A DNA stretch of 64,000 nt from positions 483,987 to 547,986 of the forward strand of contig VWZP01008344.1 of NCBI GenBank assembly GCA_013396995.1, in the 5' to 3' direction. This document shows positions 1 to 12,600 of this stretch, one piece after another. Below the pieces are notes generated by a model. That model did not search any database and had not been told where the DNA came from. It was given only the letters and a program-made list of their open reading frames with translations. How positions within the stretch are numbered: the first letter of the stretch is position 1; every line of letters starts with the position of its first letter. This DNA comes from Dicaeum eximium (Eukaryota > Chordata > Aves > Passeriformes > Dicaeidae). The translations under genes were made by a program, and so were the position numbers.

Positions 1-170
1 CTCCTTTGTTTAACTTTGCAGATTTTGAAATTCAAATGTGGAGCTTCTTCAACTTTTTACCGGCTCCATATGCTAAACATGCCTCAAGCTCTTCAGCATC
101 TCTTACGCCGGGAATTTATAGACTGTAAAGCACCAGCAACATTTAATTTGTAGATTCAGTTGTGGCCTCT

Positions 171-303
171 CGATAGCTCCGAGCACGTCCTCTCCCCGGT
201 TTGCCGGGAGCGCTGTCCCCGGCGCGGCAGCCGCGGAGCGCGGAGCGGTGAGCGGTAGGTGGCAGTCGAGCCCCTGAGCTCTCTCCATCCTCCTCCGGCA
301 CCG
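171..303. promoter_or_regulatory. Compact CpG cluster, possible promoter or first exon
   Basis: Eighteen CpG dinucleotides fall within 133 bases (first at 171, last at 302), while the rest of the window is strongly CpG-depleted. The core (about 195-268) is GC-rich with overlapping CCGG, GCGC and CCGCGG motifs. In vertebrates, unmethylated CpG clusters usually mark promoters or first exons. A good plus-strand splice donor (GTGAGC, GT at 248-249) lies inside it, and an AT-rich TTTATAGA element sits about 60 bases upstream. The cluster is shorter than a classical CpG island. Short minus-strand open frames cross it but resemble no known protein. A promoter or 5' exon of a coding or non-coding gene is an inference; a GC-rich spacer that escaped CpG decay is the alternative. 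Confidence 0.4.
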
Positions 304-1850
304 CATCCTGGCTAGGAGCACACAAAAACACTGCCTTTTTAGGGTTTAACGGTATCATTTCCAAAATTACCCTTTCCCAGGCCTCGGGCTGCAGAGGCAG
401 TCATGGACAGTAATATGTTTTAGATGAAGAGGCCAAAAAGCCCTTAAACTCTGTTGCCTGCTTTTGAGTTCTGAGTATGTATCCCAGGTTTTTGGGGATT
501 GTTCTGAACTTATAGAAATGTTTTCTGACATAAAGAAGTGCCATAATTGTCCAGGACTGTCCTGAGGCTGTATACAAGGGACAGAGACAGCCCCATCCTA
601 GACTGGGCAGCAGATCTGGGCTTTAGATGGGCTAAAGCTAGAGCCCTTGTTTCACAGTCACATACAAAGGACAAAAAAAAAAACCCTTCCCAGGGAATTA
701 ATGTTTCATTTCCTGTCCTACATTGCACACACTGAGAAAAGCAATTTAAAATCATCTCAATCTTTTTCCTCCTATTGAAGTGGCAAATATCATTAAGCAT
801 AAGTGTCCAGCATCCAGGAAAAGTTACTCAGCAGCACAGGTATGTCACACTTGCAGCAGGACTATTAATCAAAGAGGCACTCTCCATGCACACACAGGCC
901 TCTCAGTACATCTCCTAATGGGTCAGCATCACTAAGTCCTCAGTTGTCTTATATAGCAAAATTCAGCAACACTCCAGTGACAGACCTGACCAAGATTTGG
1001 ATTCGTACTTCACAAAATCCTGGCAGTTTCACAAAGCCGTTTTCTAAGTAAGATTCTTTTATCCTATTCATCACCACATGCATTAAGTAAACCAGAACCA
1101 AACTGACAAAGACAGACACTTTCAAATTTCTGGAATCAAAACAAAGTGCATCTCTAGTTATGTTTTTAAATGACTGAAGCGATGCCGCTAACCCACTAGC
1201 CCTGCCAATCCCACTTTCAGTTCCCAAAGTATTTTGTTCATACAAGAATTTTTCTCATGTTACTTTTTCCACATATAAGGGACTTCTGGAAAAAAAGTAA
1301 GGAGAGATGGTTCATTAATGTTTCATTTTCAGATTGATCATTCAGATTTCTTTACTATGCTGTTAGAGCCATCAGTTTAATTTTAATTCTACAGGGAAGT
1401 ACAATAGCTCTGGAAAACAATCTTTTTTCTCTTATCTTTCCTAGGACCTTTGCCTGAGTAGATGTTTTGAATTTTGTCAACACAAAAGTGGCCTAACTAA
1501 AGCACTCCACAGCTGTTAATTAGCTTGTATCACTCAGCAGAACCATCCAAAGAACACAAGGAAACTTGACTTTTCAGAGTGATTAAGAGTATCTTGAATT
1601 TCAACAATGACTTCTGTCACAAACTGCAACAAAATGACAACCCAGCAAACATGCAGAACAAAGTGTCAGATCCATACACTGATATCCAAAATTATATTTC
1701 TTTTCAAGGTGTGTTTCTACCAGGATTGGTATAAGCTAAATCAATTAAATTTCAGAAATATCAGGGCTGACTGAGGACATTCTCCCTGTCCCAGAAATAT
1801 TTCATCAAGGGGTCAAGAAAGTGAAACTTATGTCCTTCTTCTATAGGTAG

Positions 1851-1866
1851 AAAAAAAAAAAAAAAA
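1851..1866. repeat. Poly-A run (16 A)
   Basis: Uninterrupted run of 16 A. No retrotransposed body was recognised on its 5' side, so it is treated as simple sequence. Confidence 0.85.
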
Positions 1867-4024
1867 GATAAATTAAAGTGCTGTTCCATGAGTTGTACAG
1901 TGAAATACAATGATAACACAGGCAGACCTGGGCAAGCTATTACTTTTTTAAAAAAATTTTACCCAAGAAAATTGAAGAAAAAACTTTGTTACTGTAGAGT
2001 AGTAGTTTTAATTACAAAAATAAAAGAAATATTAATCATGTTTATTCTTTCAATTAAGTTGCAAACTCAATTCACCGCTGTGGCAGAGCAATAAACTGCT
2101 CAGAAATCATTGATAGATCAGAACCTTTTGTTTTAATGCTGGTTACAAACTTCTGACTCTGCCAAAGGGCAATCAGGGACCATCATGTGGGAACAACAAA
2201 CTCCAGATCAAACTAAAAGCAGTATTCTGATAACACGGATACTCAGTCCTGAGCTGACAACTCTTGATGATGCAATTCTACCACATCTCCAGTTAAACTG
2301 GTCCAAAGATAACTGGGTGAGCATCTGCATCTATTTATACTGGAAAGTGGAAAGGCAGAGCAAAGGAAACAAACTCCTAGTAACTTTTCTTATTACCTTT
2401 AGTAGCACAAAAGCCATCTTAATTGTTCATTATCACCTTTCTGAAAAGAAAAATGTACCATAGCCATGCCAGTGTTGCTGATCAGCACATTAAAACTTAG
2501 CCCACATGATCACATGAACATCATCATATATACATCATCCAATACAAACAATCCAGCAAAATATAGGCATTCTACAAAGTCAGAGCTGATAAAATAGACA
2601 TAGAACTAGAAAAATACATTGATTCCTACAGACAGAAAGCAGTTGGTGTTTTCCTCCCAATATTATAAGTCTGTATTCAAAACAAAATGGGTAGTAAGGG
2701 ACAGCAAAGGTCATAGGAAAACTTTTGGCAGGCACTTCTGAAGAAGTGACCAAAAGCCTAAAGAGCTGCAGAGCAGAGTGGCTGGATGCTGCTGCAGCCA
2801 CACTTGCACAGAACAGCTTTTCCAGTTAATTTAGGGTCAAGTATTCCTTATCAGAGAGGAAACAAAATACTTCACACAAGGTTTCCTTTACAAGCACACA
2901 CTAAGCAGCACCACTGTTTGCTATGAATTGCACTTGTTCTGACTTTATACTATTATTTGCCACTTGTTTTCAAATTTTTATTGTGGTGGGTTAAAATCAA
3001 AATAACAGAAATTATGCATATTCTGTCAGGGACTGATGTAGTAAGTGTATTTTAACAAGGTTTTTATAGATCTACTAATATGAATATTATATTGGACAGG
3101 TCTGTGTAGACCTAAGGTTCAATCAGCAAAAGAAACCACAATTTGTTCCTCGAAAGCACGAGCTAGAATTGCAGTGTTACATTGTACCAACAGCATATTT
3201 TAAAAATAAATACATATTCTTGACTCATTGCAAGATACTAGTAAACTGTGTGAATAGGCCAATACTCCAGAAGACTATTTGAATAGGTCATAGTACTCCT
3301 GGCTGCATAATGCAGAATTGTGGACATAACATGCTAAACAGACACTGAGCTGAAAACACTTCAGCTTCTTTCCCTGTAATACCTATAACAGGGTATTTCA
3401 CATTTGATTCTTCTACTTTTTTGAAAGAAATAGTAAGAACATTCGCTGTAATAAAGACAATTTATGATAACACATGAATCAAATGTTTCATTTTCTAGTA
3501 CTTCTCTTTGGTTTGCTGTGCTCCTCACCTCACATTTTCCTTTAAAGGCAGACAGAAGACACTGGTCAAGGAATACGTACAGAAGATCAGAAAAAGTTAA
3601 TTTACTTATACTTAAAGGAAAATTTATCCTCTCCTGGACTTCAAAAGGTTTTGGTGTTTTTTTAACTAGAAGGCAGAGCAGGAACAACAAAGGTAATAGC
3701 AAAGTTTGGGAGTAACTCAGTAAGAGTTTTTGCTGGGTTAGACTACAAGATGATTGGGAGATTTAAGTCATTCTTCCCTCAGTCTTAAGAGATGAGAAAG
3801 AGTAATTTAATTCAAAAAATATCATTTTGTTGAATTTATTCCTAACTCATAATGCAACTCAGATCTTTTGCTTATTTGTCATGTTGTTGGTTCTTTGTGG
3901 CACAAACCTGAAAGCTGCAAGTCCGGCTATCCCTGAGGCAAGCACTCACCTGCAGCAACAGTTCAGAGCAAGAAGACCATTACATAGGTGGCCAGGGTTT
4001 CCCAAAGACCACATCACCTGCTGG

Positions 4025-4060
4025 TGGAACAGCTGTTCCACTGGCTCCTACAGGAGCCAG
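4025..4060. repeat. Two adjacent inverted repeats (hairpin pair)
   Basis: Positions 4025-4040 form a perfect 16-base palindrome centred on CAGCTG. Immediately after it, 4041-4060 is a second inverted repeat with a 9-bp stem (CTGGCTCCT / AGGAGCCAG) and a 2-base spacer. Together they fill 36 bases with no gap. The central CAGCTG is also an E-box. No role is known; chance, an old mobile-element terminus or a structured RNA are all possible. Confidence 0.7.
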
Positions 4061-5729
4061 AGGATGTGGAACATCTGTGTTACCAAGCCGTTTGCAAAGA
4101 GTACGTGTCACAGGTATAGGCCACACAGAGACAGATATTCGTCATCAAGTTTAGGCGAGGCATTCCACTGCAGGTTTAAGTTTTACCATCACTAAAACCA
4201 TGGGAGAAGAAACATCTAGTACTTCTTGTAATCACATTTGTCATGCAAGTATCTCTCCTTTCCAGGTAACAGTCACAGGTTTTAACAAGCCAAACTCCAA
4301 TTTAACATGTCCTTTGCTGTGAGAACAAAGTAGAAGAAGGGGTCTCTAGAGAGGCTGCAGAACCAAAGTCCTTCCCTCTCCATCAGGGTCAGACTCAGGA
4401 CTTTTAAATCAACTCAAGTTCTCAAGACTACTTTACTGCACTGGTTGACATTTAGCCAGTTATGCTCTGTTTGAACAGATGGTACCTACTACAGTAGCAA
4501 CCAGCAGCTCATTTTTAAAGGCTTTTAGCAATCAACTGGACCTTTTCTTTTTTTTGGTCCTCAGTCTTTTCCTTTCGCCATGCACATCTACTATCCTCTC
4601 CACACACTTTTCATCATTTTTGCAGCAACCACCTCAAAAGAAATGCTGACTTTAGTATTTATCTCTATTTTATTCAACAGACACATTCTGATTTGGGGAA
4701 TGAAAGACATGGAAGGTGTAATATTGAAAAAACTAGTAGGCAGATTCAAGAAAACTCCTTCCTCACCTCAGTTACTGTTTCACAGGCTTTACACACATTT
4801 CACATCATCTTTACTCACTCTCCATCTTCCTAAAATTTGCATTGACGTGTTTGCTATACACATCATATTACTTTGTTTTTCTCATCCCTAAGTTAGACTT
4901 CTCTTCAATCCTAAGCAGCACAACTCATGTAAATCAGCAGTCCTTAGCAGAGAGGTAAGGAAATGAGTGCTTGATCTACAATTCTTACATAGTATTCCAT
5001 TTATTGGAATTGATTAAGCAATACTTGCTCTCTCTAATGGAACAATTATGCAGTGAAATGAATGCTTACATGCAGTAATACATGCAGCAAATAGAGATGA
5101 CTGACTTCAGAAAAATTTTAAATGTATGAAGGAGGATGCATTTATTATTTTATTCCAAACTTTATAACTTTATATAATTGGAGGAGGGCCTTACCAAAAT
5201 CTTTGATTTCCACCTGTGAGTACTTTCATGCATAACTTCAGAAATGCTTTGATTTCCTTGAATACTACTCCAGTTCAACAGGTATTCATTTCCTACTACT
5301 GATACATGCTCAGAGATTGCAGCATCAATCACATCTGAATTTGCACTGCAAGCACCTGCAGATGCATTAAGAGAACATGAGACTGGAGTAACAGGCTTGC
5401 TGTGTTATCAGAGTCCTTTCTCTGTAATGATCTTTGCACTCAGTATTGGATAACGAGAAATCGAAGCCTGCAATTGGTGTATGAACTGTCTGCATGCATC
5501 CCCCTCATAGATCTCTGACAGGGCTCAAAGAGCCAGTCTATAGACCCTACTCTCTCAAATCCACTTATCAGTCTCAAGCAGAGAGAAAAAGCAGTCACAA
5601 CTGAAAGTGCAGGACAAACATAGACAGTATTTCTAACAAAGCTCTTGCAGTCTCCAGCATTTTTCAGGAGGTTTCTTGAGCTTGTTAGAGCTTCTGCATC
5701 TAGCAGTCCCTGACCTGGCATTTCACCCA

Positions 5730-6585
5730 ATTATTTGTCTGTTCTCCCCCAAACCCTCTGCACAGCTCTGACAAGGTACATTATTCCCTTCTGGAAGAGA
5801 TGCCTTCCCCTGCTCTGAATCAGTTTCTACAAGCTTCATTCAATGGCCCTTAACTCTTGCACTGAAAGAGGCAATGACAGACCCGTCCCTCTCCACCCAT
5901 TCACAGCTTTTTTAATCTATCATTATCATCCTTGGCTGACTTTTCCCCAGACAAGAGAGTCCCAGCCTACTCAGCCCTTTGCATACAAGCTCCTCTCCCA
6001 CTTCTGAATCTTCCCATCTTAATGCAACCTCATCGAGATTAGCAAGTCAAACCTCCTTGTGGCACCCAAGGTAAAGGTGAGCCACAGATTTATATGGCTG
6101 CATAATGACATTATCTGTTTTGTTCTCTGGTCCTTTCTTCATAATTCCTAAAATTTGATTTGCTTTTTAGCCTGCTGTCAAGCACAGGCTGATGTTTTCA
6201 TGGAACTATCCATCATAGCCCAAGGTCTCACTCCTGAGTGGCAACAGACAGCTTGGAGCCAATCATTTTATATGTGAAGCTAGGATTGTTTTTCCCCACA
6301 TGCATCACTTCACATTTATCTACACTGAATTTCATCTGCTATTTTATTGCCCAGTCACACAGTCTCTCCAGATCCTTGTGTAATTCTTCACAGTCTGCCT
6401 TCATCCTCACTACCTTGAATAATTGTGTATCAACAGCAAACTTAGTCACCTCACTGCTCTCCTCCCTTTTCAAGCCCATTTATATACCTTCTCATAAACA
6501 CTGCAGAACCCTTGGAACACTACTGCCAAACACCATCTGCTGCAGTTACCAAGCACTGTCTATTTTACCCTGTCTATTTTAAGGA
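5730..6585 (-). mobile_element. Ancient CR1-type LINE fossil, reverse-transcriptase C-terminal part plus 3' UTR
   Basis: Read on the minus strand, 6260-6470 encodes a decayed CR1 reverse-transcriptase segment. It includes SEVTKFAVDTQL, then DCEELHKDLERLCDWAIK, an in-frame stop, QMKFSVDKCEVMHVGKN, and a tract like KLSVATQE.DLGL. This is the order found in CR1 ORF2: the FADD box, the LxxLxxWA helix, MKFNxxKCxVMH, then TxxEKDLGV. The catalytic FADD box reads FAVD (Val codon at 6432-6434), so the copy is dead. Downstream on the minus strand (to about 5730) the sequence follows the CR1 C-terminal region and 3' UTR. It has stops and indels and no intact frame. The 5' end is truncated, as usual for CR1. 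The family resembles old CR1 copies shared by turtles, crocodiles and birds, recalled from general knowledge and not aligned here. Both boundaries are approximate. Confidence 0.85.
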
Positions 6586-6615
6586 ATTATCTCCTACCTT
6601 TTAAGGAATTATCTC
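6556..6615. repeat. Short imperfect tandem duplications
   Basis: CTGTCTATTTTA occurs at 6556-6567 and again at 6570-6581 (14-base offset). TTTTAAGGAATTATCTC occurs at 6577-6593 and again at 6599-6615 (22-base offset). The two nested duplications overlap the 5' boundary of the minus-strand CR1 fossil. Replication slippage is the simplest explanation. Confidence 0.8.
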
Positions 6616-9600
6616 TCTGTGCAAGGACTTCCCCTGCCTCTAAGACCTCTTAATTGCCCTAATTTTGGTGAGGGGGAGTGTTAAAAATCTATCAGAATTT
6701 CAGGTAGAAGATAACTTAAACATCCCTTTTCCCTTCAACTTATTGACTCCTTCAAGTAACTCCAAACTTTTTCCTCTGTTAATATCTACCTATAGAAAAA
6801 GTACTTTTAAAGAAGTTTTTTTTTCCAAAGCAGTTTAATTTCGAGATGTTAGGGACAATGCCACTCTGATGAAAGAAAAGAGGCAGAAAATCCAGTTTTC
6901 CCTTCAGCTCTAAGACTGAAACTTATTTCAAGTCTGGCCCCGTGGCCTGACTGCTGTAATGCTCCATTTCTTAAACCACAACAAGCAGTCTGGTGAATGT
7001 GGAATTACCAGACTAGTTTCAAATTACTCATTTCTGACCCATTTCGGTGCCTGATAGGGTTCAGAGCTCTGCTGGGCTTACTTCTCCTATATCCAATGAC
7101 CCACTGCAAACCCACCAGAAGTGAATACAGCCAAGCAACCCAGCAGGCAAAAAGTTGTTTGTCTGAGCACCATTTCTCACCAGCTGAAGTGAAAACAGGA
7201 GGACAGAGGCAATGGTGGCATGAGACTTCTTGCTATGACAAACAGGATGGGCATGGAGATAAACGAAATAAACATCTTAGTATCACTAAATGTTATCTAG
7301 ATATTTCCAATAAACACTGAACTCATTCAAAAGGAGTCTATGGAGCTTCAATTATTTTTACTTGATAACCCCATTTGGCCATAAAAACCTAGCACTGATA
7401 AAGTACACAGGGAAGCATTAAGGGCTTTTATGACCTAGGTTTTGGAGCTCCAGTAGCTTGGCAAGTCTCTTCTCCTGATGCAAAGAGCCAGTCTCACTTT
7501 GGCACAGCAAAGTGGGGTTTAACCTGACTAAATGAAGCCATAACCTGTTAATAAAGGCACCTGTTTGCAATTATATCCAAGTGCAGTGGCTACAACAATT
7601 TCTCCACATTCTTTTGGAAATCTTATTTAAATAAACGATGTTTTCCTTGTTTATGAAGGAATATTATTTTGATCCAGCCACAGCACAAACACAACCATAA
7701 ATTTTCCATCAGAGAGAGCACTGGCAGGGAGAAATTATGCAGGACCAGGCAGCATGGGCAGTTGTAGGTACACAGGGATGGCTCCAGTTATGTGCTCCCA
7801 ACCAGGTATTTTTGAGCACTTACAGTTTTCTACAGGAGTCATGCTAAACACAGGCTGCCTCCTCTTGCCTCTGCACACACATTCCTGCCCCACAGTCCAG
7901 GAGCACCCTCTAACCTGGTTTGGGTCTGCCTCTGCACAGCCACTTTCTGCTGAGAGTCTTGGGGCACTGCACAGCAGCCCAAAAGGAGGTAGCACAGAAC
8001 CATCTGTCATCTAAGTTCCTAAGTAATGTGATCTTAGAGAAGTGAAACAGCAGTTCTACAGGGTGAAAACTATTTTTTAATATATAATTTCATATTTGAA
8101 TAATTCAAGCTTCATTATTAATTTAAAGAGAATGAAAAAGTTCCACAGACTCCAAGCAGTTTTGACACTCAAGCATAGAATAACTTAAAGATGCAAAATA
8201 AATTAAGGGCCATTTAGGATCTGACAGCTATACTCAGTGATCATGGAAGAAAGCTAAGTCTCCAATTCTTTATATATAAAAGCAGTTTAGTTTAAAGTTT
8301 GCTGCTGTTTGAGCAGCAAGAAGAGCACATACCTCCCCCTTTATGACAAGAAAATACCTCAGTACAAACCCTAAAACAGAGGTTAAAAAAATGCCTAAGC
8401 TAGGTGCTCAAACTTGTTGTTTCAGTACACTCTGCAGGCTTCCAAAATCAACCAGATTCACTTCTGAGAGTCTGGATACTGCTATTTAAAAGCCTCAGTA
8501 AGATCTGAAAGTCTAATTTCAAGCACTCAGATTTGCAACTTGCAGCCTTATTTACTAAAGAAGGAAAATAAAGGAAGTGAAATACCTTGAAGACAATACT
8601 GGGGAAAGTATTAAGCTGCTGGCTTGTAAATCTCACAGTATGATACTGTTCACGCAGTGAAGAACACAGTTCCTGCACTCAAACAAGCACTTAAAACTAC
8701 AACACTTGAAGGCAACTGGAAAGATGAACTTACTAACCTGGTAATTGCTGGGACCTTTTCTGAAAGAGCAGATTGAATCACAGATAATAACTAAGCCCAT
8801 TCTTTCATATGTATGAATAATATCAACTGACATGCATTATTCCAGATCTCATAGGGACACTTTGCTGGATTAAGAAGGGGTTTATATTTTCTGAAGGCAT
8901 AAAAAAAACTTTATAAATGAAAATTGGAAAGGAAAAGCATGTTCTCAAGTTGTGCCATTGGAAAGTTAGCCTTTATCTTATAGAGCGAAAAGTACAGTTC
9001 AAGAGCATGCATGAAGCAGTTTCTCTGAGTTTATTTTTTGGATCTGATGTGCAGCAATGATGCATGCTGATGTAACTAAGTACAGCTATGTATGGGGGAG
9101 GGTCCCCCCTTTACTTATGAAATAGGGAAATTACCATTTTGAAAATAAAATGTACTCATATCGTTGAACTGTAAAAAATATTCACAGGGCTTATGGATAG
9201 AATAGAATGCCATTTGAAATCCAAATCTTAAAACTTAGAATCATATTTCCAGGGGACAAAAAAGCTATGCAAGAAAACAATGTTTATTAGAGGATCATCA
9301 ACACAACACAGTGTTTTATTCCAGTACTTGGAACTGGAAAAAAATTAATTTACAGTACTTCTAGATTGGTAGTTGCCTATAAGAATGTAATTTTTTTAAG
9401 TTTAAATAATATGCATATGAAGAAATCTTACTTCATTCTCCACCCCTCCCACTATTTATTTTTCATAGCAAGAGAATGAACTGAGACACATGTGTGTCCT
9501 CATCTTTCCCTTTTGGAATCACATCTTCAGGGTTTCCAGGGAAAGGAAACTACAGCTGTATCAACCCAACAGCAGCCCAGCACATCTTTTTTACCCTTCC

Positions 9601-12600
9601 CTAAGCAGCCATATCCTTCTGCTCCAGAACACACCAGCAGTGATTACCAACACATCTTCAGTTTAGCAGACAAAGAAAAGAGGAAATGAAAAATGAGAAG
9701 GAATAGCAGAGTTCCACCAATACTCATGCCAGAGGAAACAAACTGAAGTGAACAGTCCAGGGCATTACAAGTGAACTGAAGAGTTAAATCCATCCTCACA
9801 TGGACAAATACATTCCTGTTAATAACCTATAAGATGCACAACAGCAGCTCACCAACTGAAATCAGTACTCAGGTTTTCTAACTTAGCTATTTCTTCTTCT
9901 TAAGGCATTTTTATGTGCAAATAACTGTGCAAGAACCAAACTCAAGGTTGGATTGTTTTATTCATCATCACACTATCACCAGCTCTGTCTGCTCTGCTTG
10001 TCTCATTTCTGCCTCACACTGAGGACCAATCCCTGCCTCTGCTGCCAAAATGGCTTTTGGCACTGAAGCCCAGTGGAGTGACATTTGCAGATAGTCCTGC
10101 CAGAGTCATCATGGACAAGAACATCATCTCTCCCTGACACTCAGGCTCTGAGTTATCAGAATTACCACGATATTGTGTTTGAGAGGACCATACTTCCACC
10201 TTTCAAAGAGTTTGAGTCCTCCCTAGCTGAGCAGTAATTTTTAGAGAGCTATAAGCATGACCTGTGCTTGATGCACCAATAAAAGCAGTGATTTGCCTCT
10301 TGAGGTCTGTCTTGACTCCTTCCCTCCAGGACCATAACAGTTTTCAAACAGCTGACTTGCACTGAAGTCTCAAAAGTTAGTCAAACAAGAGTCTCTGGAG
10401 TACAAAAGATAATTTTTCTAAGATTTCCTCTATGGAACTCAGTGCTGCAAGAGCCAAGTGAAAAGTTCAGCTTAACTCACTGGCAGTAAAAGAATGAGCT
10501 GCTCTTACTGATTTGACTTTGATGCAGTAAGGTTTCCCACACACACACACTTCATCCAGACACATGCAAACCCAAAGAAATGAAATTATTTCCTGTACAG
10601 TCTTAGAAGAAAAAAGTGTTAAATAAACCCACATTAACTTATTTTTAAGAGAGAGGAAAGCTAAAGCCAGAGAAATGCATATCAACTTAGCTCAGCAATG
10701 CAGCTATCAACTATATTATAATATAGTTAATATTAATAATATATTATAATGGAGATTAGCTGGTTCCACCAAGTCAAAACCCTGATGTCTCCTGAGAAAA
10801 CTTCCTCATGGTCAACGTTGTAGCCATAGAAAACAATAGGTGGGTATAAGCAGATTTTACTTAAAACAGCACAAACTGTGCAGGTCAGTGGTCAGGATCC
10901 CACATTTCCAGAGTAGCAAAGCTTGTTCATTTGCCTTGCTGTCCACTGTGGCAGTCATAAATTATGTTGTTCATGTAGGCAGCCATCTCATCTGACACCA
11001 AATTACTATCTGCTCCCTGATGGGTCAGGAATCAACAAAACAAGAGCTAAAACCAGCAAAAAATTAGTATTTTTTTTTCCTTCTGTATTGTATTGCTCAC
11101 ATTTTCTAAAGCTTCTGTGTTCCATGAAGGATGCAGAGATTCCATGCAGAGTACTAAAAAGGAAGAATTAAAAATTTCAGAAGCACAAGAGGAAAAAAGT
11201 TATCTTTACTCAGATTTAGTCATAGAATGACAATATCTGCAAGTCCAGTACTCAGTGTAGACTGACCCTTCACAAACTAAATTACAGGCCTTTGTGCAAG
11301 GTCTCAAAGCTAATATTTTCATATAGATGATAGATAGGTGATAGAGCTATTAGAGGAGGATCAACATAAGGTCAATTAGTAGAGACCACTGCCATTTTAG
11401 ATTTATAAATCCTTCTTTTAAATGGATACTATGTATTTCAACAATCTGAATCTTCCCAAATTGAATAAGTTTACAGGACCTGGATCAAACTCTGCATCTC
11501 GAAGCTAGGTTTGATTTTCACTAATTCAGACACACCCATGAAGTCAGCCTCTTGGAAAGTGGAAGGTGTTTTTGCTTTTTCTATTCAACACTGAAAAATG
11601 CACAAGAGAGCTCCAGAAGTTATAGACCACTGACAAAAACATTAAGTTTTTAAACATCCCAGTAATCTACAGAACTTTATATTGTAGAGATCGTATCACA
11701 CTGATGCCCAGCCCAGGCTGATCCAAGTCCCCAGTTTGATTTTTCTATGGGTTATGTTTAGAAAGGTTATGTAGTGAACACAAACAGGCTTTTCCTCTTT
11801 CAGCATGTGCTCCTTGGGGGGATCAGAGGCTGCAAGGGCTGTCTAAGAACTAAGGAACATTCATAAGGGAGCATTTAATCCTCACTGTGCAGGCAGACAG
11901 TTACTCTGCAAATTAGAGCTAAAGAAAAAGATCATAGGTTAAGGTCCAGTTTGCAGAATCCCAAATGCTGTATCCCTTGAATTCAACATATTTTTATACT
12001 AAAAGAACTTTTTTTTTAGAAAACCGAACACATCAGAAGAAAAGTAGAACTGTTACAGCAGAACTGACCTTGGCTGTAAGTATTGGTTTTATTCATACTT
12101 CATCATGAGACATAAAAGGAAAAAATACTTTTTTTGCCAAATATGTATCTGCAAATTTTTTCCTGGCAGTATTTGTTTCCAAAAGAAAAACAGGGGAAGC
12201 TTACTTTTTTTTTAGTACTTGAAAAATATGTTTAAACTATTGAATGTTTTACCTTTCCTTTTTATATTATTTTGCAATGCTATGTTCTCAAACACCTTGA
12301 GTGCCATATATCTATCTAGATTGGACACTCCTGCAGCTGTAGGAGTTTTTTCTCCATATAGGAAAGGTTCATCCTCATATATAGCAATTTAAAGCCAAGT
12401 TTAGTAGCAGCGTGTTATAGGTGAACAAAGTAAAGAAAAGTCCATAAATAGTTCACTGCTTTGAGCTGTGATGTCAAACCAGAGATTTTGAGTAAAAAGA
12501 GTCTGGTTCTGAAGACCTGTTTGTAGAATTTACCCAAGCACTTTGGAGAAGTTAAGAAATAAATCCGTAGCCAAAGGGTCCCTGAGGAAACCATGCTCAT

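Larger units (their letters stand above)
304..5729. other. Unannotated AT-rich unique sequence
   Basis: No recognisable exon, RNA gene or transposable element was found here. The longest open frame (plus, 3827-4195, 122 codons) has a hydrophobic N-terminal stretch but no recognisable domain and no sign of coding bias. A 16-A run lies at 1851-1866. Two adjacent inverted repeats at 4025-4060 are listed separately. Confidence 0.5.

Noticed and set aside
3940..3955. Consensus minus-strand splice donor CTGCAG/GTGAGT
   Set aside because: The sequence before it also looks like an acceptor, no bounded open exon could be drawn, and such sites arise by chance.
3827..4195. 122-codon plus-strand frame with a hydrophobic N-terminus, like a secreted protein
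   Set aside because: The hydrophobic start is not followed by any recognisable domain, and there is no promoter or splice context. The frame runs through the hairpin pair.
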